A DNA stretch of 64,000 nucleotides from Onchocerca volvulus (Eukaryota > Nematoda > Chromadorea > Rhabditida > Onchocercidae), in NCBI GenBank assembly GCA_000499405.2, contig HG738139.1, positions 2,956,976-3,020,975 on the forward strand. The letters run 5' to 3'. Shown here piece by piece: positions 35,834 to 45,252 of this stretch. Made by a program: the position numbers and the translations under genes. The notes under the pieces are model-generated. The model was not told the DNA's origin and made no database searches. It worked only from the letters and a program-made list of their open reading frames with translations. How positions within the stretch are numbered: the stretch's first letter is position 1; each line of letters opens with the position of its first letter.

Positions 35834-38800
35834 TTATGAATTATTCCTGTGCTCTTCTCGTGCTTTATCCTCCTTTTTCTTCTTCATCCGTCGATTTTGA
35901 AACCAAATTTTGATTTGTCGTTCGGTGAGACCGAGCGTACGATTTAATTCGATACGTCGTCGTCGTGTCAAATATTTGTTGTAGTGAAATTCCTTCTCAA
36001 GTTCCAACGTTTGTTGACGACTGTACGTTTGCCTTCCTCTTTTCTTACAATTATCTGCAATTAATGCCTTTTTTTTGCATTTTGTTTTTTTCTGGATCAT
36101 TGCTGGAAGAGAAGAGCACAGGAATAGAAATATATTTTGTATATTTGATAAGTTTGAAACTTTCTTTTTTTTTTTAATTTAGCAATAGATTACGATATAT
36201 TTTTTTAAATATAATTTAAAAATGACGAGATATTAGCAAGAGATATGAGTTAGATATGTAAATCAATAGTTTTATGGAAAATTAAACGATAAAGAATAAT
36301 GAGAAGAAAGGCTTTGATGTATTTTAATTGCAAAAATCTAGTTAATTTCAAGTTTAGAAGTTTTAAATCAAGTTCTATGTTTAGGCATTATCAATAACAA
36401 AAATTCCAAATTAGATAATCCCTTAAATTCATTAAAATTTTAAAATAGAATAGAAAATCAAAAGTTAAATTAAATATTAAATCTTAAAATTTGCATGTTT
36501 AAAAAAAAAAAATTTTTTTTTTAACAGAATTTTCCGGAGCTGTAAACGAACAAACTTTTCGACCATTCAGAACTTCTTCATTCATTCATTCAAAAAGAAA
36601 AAGGCGTTCAAATAACATTCTCATATACGGTAATCAAATCAATTAAAAATTGAAAACATTTATGATCACAATTAAACACATAAAATACGTCAAACTAAAA
36701 AGAGAAAATTAATTTTTCGGATGAAATTAATTCAAAATGCAGAAAATGAAAAATGAATTTTTGTAATCGAAATTGTGAATTTTATAATTTCACCTAAGTA
36801 AAATAAATAGATTACTTTATTGATTATCTTAAGTTGCAATACTTTCTTAATACAATAAATATCTTAACGAACTTATTGCGATTTTGCCGAACAAACTGAC
36901 AATTTTCTTTTTTCACAAATTTTTTTAGCCAAATGGCTTCCTTCCAATGAATGTGCATCAGTTTGTCATTGTGCATCAGTTCGCTTATTCTAATTAATTA
37001 ATTAATTAGTGAAAACACCGGTAATAAAGTGAAGAGAAACAATGATCGAATGCATCATAGTACATGAAAAATGCACACAATACAAATGGTTAAAAAAAAA
37101 AAGAAAAAACCATCAAATCAGATTTCATAAATTGGGCGGACAAATGGGATAGGGTACATAGGATGCTGGATGATGTGGTACTTGATTAGGCCATGGCTGG
37201 GGCATCGTTGGCATTGCTGGCATGCACCAACCTGCACCAGCGGTTATCTTTTTATCCATACGATCTTCAGCTGCGACTGCAGCTGCGGCTGCGGCCGCAA
37301 CTGCAGTGGCACTATCAACGACCAATTGTTTTGGTGGATTTGCTGGAAGTAATGCAGAATGCTCATTTTGCTCTTCGCATCGATTCTTCTCCTTCTTCGC
37401 TTTCATTCGACGATTCTGGAACCAAATTTTGATTTGTCGATCGCTCAAATTGGTTTGTAGCCGAAGCTCTTCACGTTGCTTTTTACTCACGTAACTGCTT
37501 TGCTGGAACTTGTTTTCGAGCACTGACGTCTGATAACGTTGATATGTTTGACGACCTTTCTTCGATTGTGCTGCAATTTTAGATCAAACAAAAATTCTCC
37601 CAAAAATTTTAGCGCCTTTTTCGAATACTCGTTCTCATTTTGCTCTGTTATTTCAGGGATTTTATTTTAATTTGAAAGCTTACATAAATTTCAATTTTTA
37701 TTTTTAATAATTTTTTGAAAAATTTTTATCATTACCAAAATTATATATAAATATCTTCAAAAAAAAAAAAAAAAAAAAAAGGAAAAGAGAATTAATTCGT
37801 GAAGAGAAATAATGTTAAACTTTAATATGAAGAAGATATAAAGAAAAGAAATGAAGGATATAGAATTTTAAGAGTGAAATTCATTTGAAACTCTTTTTAA
37901 TCATAAAAGTTGCTTGTAATTTTATAAATCTTATAAATTTATTAACGATAATTTCTTGTCAATAATCCGAAATATTATTTGGGAAAAAAAAATTCAATCA
38001 AATAAGTTAAATTCAATGAATTGAACAAGCTACAGTGCAAATTTATTTTTGCCGCAAATGATTGTAATGAAGATTATCATTTAGTTGGCAAATACAATAA
38101 TAGTGATAAACGGAACATTAAATAAAAAATGATGTGATGAGATTTTCATTGCTAGTATGACCTTATGATGATCACTGCAAATAAATATTTCAAAAATTTC
38201 GAAGACAATTGAATTATAAATAGTTTCAAATAATTTGACTAACTAAGTAGCTAATAAGCTATTCATGATTTGATAATTCAAATCTTGGATAGAAAAATTG
38301 CATTTCGACGGAAATGGATCAAATCTTGAATCTTCAATTTCAATAATCAAATGATCTATTGAGTTAGACGAAAAAAAATGCTTCATTAAAGAGAGTGAGA
38401 AGGGTATTAAATAAAAATTTATGGACAATTAAATAAAATAAAAAGATAGAATAAAAATTAGCACTACACTCCCAATGAATTGGCCCTTAGAGACGGAATA
38501 AATGGATAAATAAACATACAAATGATGATTGAGTGAGAAAATTTCAAAAATTAAAATGCCATAAATTTCATTAAATTTAACTTACCATAATTTGGCCAAT
38601 GTGGCGGTGCGTAGCATTGTGCTGGCCAAGCTGAAAATGCGGCCGCAGCTGGATTCATTGGTTGGCCAAATTGTTGCAGCTGGATTCATTGGTTGGCCAA
38701 ATTGTTGATAATAATTAGGCCAATTGCCGTATTGCTGTACATATGCAGCAGCAGCAGCACTTTGATATAAAGCTGGATCCGGTTGAGTAATATTCGAATT

Positions 38801-39016
38801 TGGGTCACTACTATCGGATGAACCGGAAGATTTTATTGTTGTTGCTGACGATGAATTCGCATGACCAACACCTTGAGTCATTTGTGCAAGTCGTTGCAAA
38901 TGATCATCTGTTGGAATTGCAGCAGCTACAGCAGCTGATGTTGCAGCATCCTGAAAAGTTCGCGAACCGGAAGCCGGAAATTCGAAACCCATCGCTGAAA
39001 GCGTTGGCGCATTCAT
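35834..39016 (-). CDS. ant-1: Antennapedia-like Hox protein (ant-1), isoform of the shared Hox unit
   Basis: The homeobox exon is 35834-36054; the homeodomain is 36046-35867. Visible features are [40 protein letters not shown] and the helix-3 residues Q50 and N51 of an Antp-class Hox protein. Position 56, usually W, H or A, is K here (RRMKKKKED). Only 13 residues follow the homeodomain. The exon starts after ATTAATTGCAG in phase 1 (2 nt before the first full codon), which fits the donor of the upstream exon 38586-39016 exactly: G+AT gives Asp, then NCKKRGRQ. No separate start codon with promoter-like context is seen near this exon, so it probably uses the shared N-terminus. C. elegans has no direct counterpart. 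As written, the 31-bp duplication in the shared exon breaks the frame. Confidence 0.88.
37125..39016 (-). CDS. egl-5: EGL-5 (Abdominal-B-group Hox protein), isoform of the shared Hox unit
   Basis: The homeobox exon is 37125-37570, with the homeodomain at 37565-37386. It reads [57 protein letters not shown], which is nearly the C. elegans EGL-5 homeodomain as I remember it. The C-terminal part has a polyalanine run and a proline-rich end ([16 protein letters not shown]). The acceptor AAAATTGCAG leaves 2 nt (CA), matching the phase-1 donor (TAT G/GTAAGT) of exon 38586-39016: G+CA gives Ala, then QSKKGRQ. The N-terminal exon starts [17 protein letters not shown], is rich in Ala, Ser and Thr, and ends, in the frame restored by one repeat copy, with APPHWPNY, a Trp-containing linker near the homeodomain. 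EGL-5 patterns the posterior body in nematodes. Confidence 0.92.
38586..39016 (-). other. Shared 5' coding exon of egl-5 and ant-1
   Basis: ATG at 39016-39014, donor G/GTAAGT after 38586. The length is 431 bp as given, 400 bp (133 codons plus 1) without one repeat copy. The given sequence reads through the duplication into a frame that would not enter either homeobox; with one copy it continues [20 protein letters not shown]. Polyalanine ([10 protein letters not shown]) and [12 protein letters not shown] precede the break. Confidence 0.85.
38645..38706. repeat. Perfect 31-bp tandem duplication inside the shared Hox exon
   Basis: Copies at 38645-38675 and 38676-38706 are identical; each begins GCAGCTGGATTCATTGG. 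Since 31 is not a multiple of three, the second copy shifts the frame of the Hox N-terminus. Confidence 0.95.
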
Positions 39017-41064
39017 GCTGCTTGCTTTTTTTTGACTTGATCGTTCCTTCGATCACAATTATACCGAAATTTTCAGCAAAAAAAAAAAAAAATTGAAATA
39101 GTTAATCGATTGAAGGGATTTTTCTGGAAGGAATTAACCGGAATGATTGATTGATGGATAGATGAATGGATGGATTCGATTGATGGATTCGACTGGATGA
39201 ATTAGATGGATGATTGGATGAATGGATGGATGGATGATTGAATGATTGGATGGATGGATCACAAATTCTTCTTTACTTTCTTCTCGTGCTGCAACTTAAA
39301 ATAGCACTGCAACTGCTCCTTTGCACATTTGAATATTGCTGATTAAAACTACAAAATGCTGTTTGCGCCGTTAATACACCACCTCTTGCAGGCAAGACAT
39401 GCACATCATGCCAAGCAGTTTGTAGTAGTAATTGCAGCAGTAGCTCGAAGTACCGTATCCCGAGCCAAAAAGGCGGAACTATCCGCGTCGAATCGGTTTT
39501 CCTATTGCTCCACTTCTCTCACTTCTCTGATGGAAATCAGACTTGCAAACTATTTGTGGGAGTTTTTTTAATTTTCACCAAACAATACTTCTGATTGGTT
39601 GAATTATCTGAAAAAAAAAAAATTCAAATCAAAATTACGTGATTTGTATGATATTGTTGAAAAAAAAAAAAAAAAGCGATCGAACGATTGAAACTATCAT
39701 ATTTAGCGTATTTACATGATTTATAAACGTTTAATTATATTTTACGTGTATATTTAAATTATGAAAAATTGAATTAGAAATGAGAAACTGTTTGAATTCA
39801 CGTAAAAATAAGATAACAGAATAGGTAAGAAATTTTACACTTTAAATTTCCTAATGAAATTGATCATTTTTAACAGTTTATTAGTTGCTTTTCAAATAGC
39901 CCAAGTAATAATGCGTACAACAACAGCAAATACTATTTTATAATAATGGGCCGCTTAATGTTACTATTAAAATTTGATTGCCTTTATTCATCAAATTTTT
40001 CATTATTTTCTTCCCATTCATGCACAAAATTTTTGTTCAGCAAATCAGGTAAAGTGAAAATCAAAGATCAAATAATAAAGACCATTAAAAAAAAAAAAAA
40101 AAAAAGATCGCATAACATTTTTCGCATTCCTGTCCTATATCAACGATTATTATAATTTTGGTGATAATTCAAATCGCTTCTTAATTTCTACTTTAATAGT
40201 CTTATTATTGATATATTTTTGACATTATTTGTTATTCAATTCAGATTGGTTGTAAGCAGAAGGTAAAAGATACGGAATTCGCCAACTCTTTTTTTTTTTT
40301 TTTTCTTAAGTAATTTACAGTATAGCAAAGTTTTATTCAACATTAGACGCCAAGTTTGTGCTTTTTTGATTTCGTCGTGCAAGTTGAACCATTTTCAATC
40401 TTCTTTTATTCATTTATTTATTTTTTGCCCTCAAATATAAAATTATGATTAAATTGCAATTTCAAACTATAATGGGATATTTTCAATAGTTCTTTCGTCA
40501 TTCGTTGAAAAGAGTCAAAATTAAAATTAACTGATGATGTATCAAGCTTCGTAAATATAAATTTAATTTTGAAAAAAAAAAGTTAATATCAAAATTTTGA
40601 AAATTAACGTGGAAATCTATGGAAGATTCAGAAAATGGTAATTTAGCATTGTGAAAGTTGACGAAATTTATGGCTACAATTCAAATGAATGAGCTATTGG
40701 AAGAGAAATAACAATTTTTCAATTCATTCTGCTAGGCTAATAAATTAGGACACTTCTACAGCCTTTCAGCCTTCACTAGGTGCTGCTATTATTAATTACA
40801 TTAATCAAGATATGCAACTATAAGTTTGAATTTCTCAAAAACATTTGATTTTGAACAATAAAAATTTCTTAATATTTTTCAATTAAATTGTGGAATATTC
40901 TACGTGTAAAATGGAAAAAAGTTTTTAAAATAAGCTCAAAACGACTGAAAAAGTTTTAAAGTTGAAAAGTGGATTCTTCTGGAATGTTCTCACATTCAAT
41001 AACAATCACAAAATAAATTGAAATGTTTTAAAAAAATCAATGAATCAGGAAAATCTAATTTTCA
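39017..41064. promoter_or_regulatory. Region just upstream of the Hox unit
   Basis: This should hold the promoter and 5' UTR of the minus-strand Hox unit. It contains a tetranucleotide repeat at 39142-39260, a GC-richer part at about 39270-39540, and poly-A runs. No other coding exon was recognised. Confidence 0.5.
39142..39260. repeat. GATT/GGAT tetranucleotide repeat
   Basis: A 119-bp interrupted run of GATTGATTGATGG and GGATGGATGGAT units about 130 bp upstream of the Hox start codon, in its promoter or 5' UTR. Confidence 0.85.
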
Positions 41065-41167
41065 GAGCCATGAGAATGCTGTGCTCATTCGAAAGCAGGT
41101 GCAGATGGCAAATTTGCAACCGTTGTTAGGGGAAACTGCATTCTGCAGCCATCAGTTATATGGATGA
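41065..41167 (+). other. Exon-like, GC-richer island upstream of the Hox unit
   Basis: AATTTTCAG is followed by an open frame of 33 codons (SHENAVLIRKQVQMANLQPL, then LGETAFCSHQLYG and a stop). Composition is unlike the flanking DNA. The minus strand also has a short open frame. It may be a terminal exon of an unrecognised plus-strand transcript or a conserved regulatory element. No upstream partner exon was found. Confidence 0.3.
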
Positions 41168-43425
41168 TGATGATGATGATGATTACAAATTCAATATAAT
41201 CGGTAATATCACATTATAGGCCAAATTATAAGTATTTTTAATTAGCAAAGAGAATTTCTGAATGATTACTGTAGAATTTACAATCTCGATTTATAATCCT
41301 TATCATGGCTTTTATCATGATTAATAAGTTGCTAATCGCATACTCTCGGTATAGAAAAGTATAAAAGTATGGAAATAGAACTTTTTTGTCGATTGAATTT
41401 GTAGATCATATTTGATTAATGATAATTAATCAACAGTTATTCCAAATAATATATGCTTCTCAATTGCATAGTAAATAAAATGGTCTAGACAATTTTTTTT
41501 TTTTTTTTTTCATACAGTTTGCTTAACAGATAAATTGGGTTTAATGTCGGGTAATTTGCAAATACTATTCAAAAATTAATGACAGAACTAAAAGGTAATA
41601 TTTAGAAAATTGCATGGAAAATTTTTTGATCGGTTAAATTTACAAAATAAACAGTAGTAAAAAGCGTCTTAAAAATATATATAATGATTATTTTTGTGGA
41701 ATTCGCAACATGGTCGCTTGATGCTTTTCATCCTTACCTGAGGGTGAATCATCAATTTGAAATAATTAAAATTACAGGGTGCAAAATGCTGATGGAGGGA
41801 TAACGAATAAAAATGAGGTAGAAAGGCTCTATTACCATAACAAAAAAAAAAAAAAAAAAAAAAAAAAATGGGTGGTCATAAAGTGGGTAAATTCAAAAAA
41901 AAAAAAGGAAAAATCGAAACAGAATTCAGGACAGAGTTGAAAATTACATAGACAGATATCTCTTCCATTCAATTCCGTGATACAAAAATTTGAAAAAATG
42001 TGGGATAGAATCGAAAATCGGTAGAAAATAGAAAAAGAATAGAAGAAAGACTCTGCACCTTGATTTAAAATCAACAGGTATGACAGGTCATGAAATAGTT
42101 GAATGTATATGTGTTGGAAAAATGATTGAAGATTTGAAAATATAATAATGGATTTTATGGCACAATTTTTGGGAAAATTTTTAAATTTGCGGAAAAAAAA
42201 AGTTTGCACAAAAATTTTGAAAAGAATTTGAAACGAAAAAAAGGTGAGAGAAGTTTGGCGACATAAAGTCCAGGCCAAAAAATTCATTTCAGCATGAAGG
42301 AAATAAAATTTTGTTCCGAGAATAGATGTGATAGGCAAATAAGAATGACTGGAAAGGAAAATGAAGAAATAGAAATAAATCGAATATAGTGGCGCCATCA
42401 AGACGATGCGCGCTTGTGGCCTTTCAGCCGAAAACTTGCGGATCGAATATTTGAAATGAAATACAGGAAATGGTTTAATGAATGAACGATTCATCGACCT
42501 CGTCAATCAGAATTGTTTGAGATTTTCCGTTTCTGATGCTTTTTCACACATCCGGTTAATATAGTTTGACATCATTACAGTATCTAAAGTGATTAGAGAT
42601 AAGTGATTATTGATATGTTTTTAGATATAAAAGGCAAAATTCAGCGTTTAGCTTAAAAAACATCAAAATTTTCAGTTATTTCTATTTTGGAATAAACCAA
42701 TAATTCACTCTTAAGTCAAATATTGGAATCAAGGAATAATTAAACAATTGAATAATTATGGAAAGGGGAAAAAATACAAAAGAAGATTTCAAGATGATTT
42801 GGAACTGAGTACGGCATTTCAATTTTGCATAAGAAAATTGGATTTAAATTTATCAGTTTGGTCTAAGAAACTGATAAAATTCAAAGGATCCATTGTAAGT
42901 GCATGCTAATAATTTCGGAATGCATTTGTATACATTATTTAAACTTCTCAAGAATATTCGATTTTTCGAAAAAGATTGTATCAATTGAAAGATGAAGCTA
43001 TATATGATTATCATTGATATAAATGAGCAAAAATCAATTAAAATTGTATCAAATAAATTTTACAATAACAAATTCAAATTTCAAATTTAAACTTTTAATA
43101 TGAGTTTCCTCCATTCTTTTATTGCTAAATCGATCAATAAAATAATAATAACTGCTAATTTATAAATCATATAATTTCGTCATTTTCACATAGGTAATAT
43201 ATATATAAATTTCGAAATGAATGAAAAAAAAAAGACAGTAAAAATTTCTTTTGAAGGCCAATCAGATTAATTCTAATTAGTATCATTATTGTTGATTGGT
43301 ATCATCAAATGATATCATTATCGCAATCACCATCACCATCATCATCACCGTCATCATCATTACCATTATCACCATCATTGTCATCATCATTGCCGAGAAT
43401 CTATCATCGATGTTAATATTATGTT
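41168..43425. other. Intergenic, AT-rich, with a purine-rich tract
   Basis: It starts with a GAT microsatellite (41162-41183). From about 41810 to 42500 the plus strand is markedly purine-rich, so the minus strand lacks stop codons for 224 codons; that frame is Phe-rich low complexity and I do not call it a gene. Confidence 0.5.
43326..43393. repeat. Imperfect ATC/CAC trinucleotide repeat
   Basis: Runs of CATCATCATCACC and CATTATCACC units. They directly precede a GC-richer island at 43430-43660. Confidence 0.85.
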
Positions 43426-43429
43426 ATCA

Positions 43430-43660
43430 GGTGAATGTACATGGCAGCAATTTCTTGTTACCTCTTTAGCATTTGTTCGAGGTTGCTACCAACACAGAAT
43501 CTCGCTTCCTTCTTGCCCATTTTTCCCGTTTTACACCGACCATTTCCCCCTATCATATTACCAAAGACTACCATTGGTCCCGGTGCAGTTGCGTTAACGA
43601 AAATGGGTATTTTACGAGTATTTGGTCGTCGTCTTGTTTGCCTGCCTCACATTTCTCAAA
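43430..43660. other. GC-richer island with open frames on both strands
   Basis: About 230 bp of higher GC in the Hox upstream region. On the minus strand an open frame contains FVNATAPGPMVVFG, which recalls the VNxxAPGP segment of short-chain dehydrogenases, and ends near a donor-like AAAGAG/GTAACA at 43462; there is no Rossmann or YxxxK motif. The plus strand is open too. It may be a gene remnant or a conserved non-coding element. Confidence 0.25.
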
Positions 43661-43687
43661 CCATTTTGATTTCATTTCCATTCTAAT

Positions 43688-43716
43688 CCATTTCATTTCA
43701 TTTCATTTCATTTCAT
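43688..43716. repeat. TTTCA pentanucleotide repeat
   Basis: Five consecutive copies of CATTT at the end of the GC-richer island. Confidence 0.9.
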
Positions 43717-45233
43717 ATAATCATTTCCAACCAGTTCAGAAGCACTTCATTTCTCTCCTGATCAACAATATTATCGCTCATTTTCTTCACTTCATCTTAC
43801 TTATTGCCACTAAGCATTTTTTTTATTCTGATAAAATATTCTGGCCTCATATTATTGTTACCGCAGAATGATCAAGAGTCAAGTAGAAAAGGAGCCAAGT
43901 AATCAAGAATGAAGTAATTCTTGATGAATGCCACAACCACAACAACCGTATCATCTCTCACTTTCATCGCTCATTTTACCAAATGGCATCAAACATTTCA
44001 TGATTCTGATTAGATTCTTCTGGCTCATAATATTATGCCTAGAACAATCGAGAGCCAAGTAATGTTTGATTCAAATCACCTGAATCAATCTCGTTTACAA
44101 TATTCATTGTTCAAAATTCAATCATTTAAATGCTATCATATATCAGTAAGTATTTGTTCAATCTATCTACAATTTCTGGATGATGAAATTTCGCCACTAA
44201 TTCACCTACTGATATAAATTATCTGATAAATTTTTAAAATCAACCGTTTGATAAATTATTGGCATCATCTCGAAACTATTTACTTAATCGCAACAATAAA
44301 TCACTCTTCTAGAAAACGTTCCCAAATGATTCAAACAATTTCGGTAAGTCCATTTTTGAATAATCGTAGTAATTTGATATACAGTAAAACTTCAGCTTTC
44401 AAAAGATTTATTCCTTCTCTTCTATAATTGTTACGATAGTAGAACGAGTACGATCTATTTTACTTTCTTAGGAATTGACGATGAAGATTTTTGTTAGATT
44501 TGAATTTGAGAAATATTAATGTAATCGAATACTGAACAGCAAAAATAAAAGGATGGAATGGCAATTTTTATTGAAAAATTGTATGTATTAATGCAAAAAT
44601 ATCCATTAAACCAAAAAACCCTGAAATGCCAATCTACCCCTAAAATTGAAAAATAAATCATTTAGAAAAATTTGCATTGCTTCTGAAAATAATTTCCTAT
44701 ATTTCTTCACGGAAAAAAAATGTCTGTTCGCTTTTTTCGAGAAAAAAAAACTAGTTAAAATAAGGATTTTAGATACAATATTTACAAAACAGTTGAAATA
44801 ATTCACTGAAGAGATTTTCTAAAATTGAAAATCATAATTTTTTGATCATGTAAAGAATTTTAGAAAATGAGAAAAACTTTTCCAATATTCTTCCACGCTT
44901 TGATTTCTAAAATTTTTTTGAAATTCTCCAAAACAATTATGACTTTTAATTTCTTATTAATATCGAAATTCTCCAAAAATTCATGATAAAATATCGAAAA
45001 TTTTGGTTTAATTTTTCATACATATTCTTGATTTTTATCTAATTATTAAATTCATTTTATAAGTATCCTACAATATGAATATTTACGGATGAATGAAATT
45101 TTCAAAATAATATTTATTTTTAAAGCCTTATTTTCGTGTTTAGGTGCGATTTAACCAATATCCAAATCTCAATGAACGAAATGGTACTTTAAATATTGAC
45201 AAAACTATTTTAAATATCATAAAAATCATCATA

Positions 45234-45252
45234 TCTCTCTCTCTCTCTCTCT
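45234..45252. repeat. CT dinucleotide microsatellite
   Basis: Uninterrupted CT run in intergenic sequence. Confidence 0.9.

Noticed and set aside
37170..37494. Plus-strand frames opposite the egl-5 exon
   Set aside because: Shadows of the polyalanine and homeobox coding sequence on the minus strand.
41832..42506. 224-codon open frame on the minus strand
   Set aside because: It is a Phe/Ile/Ser-rich translation of the complement of a purine tract and ends in a poly-A run. The lack of stops follows from composition.
43435..43871. Plus-strand frames of 83 and 132 codons
   Set aside because: They cover the GC-richer island and a TTTCA repeat; the C-terminal halves are repeat-encoded and no domain is visible.
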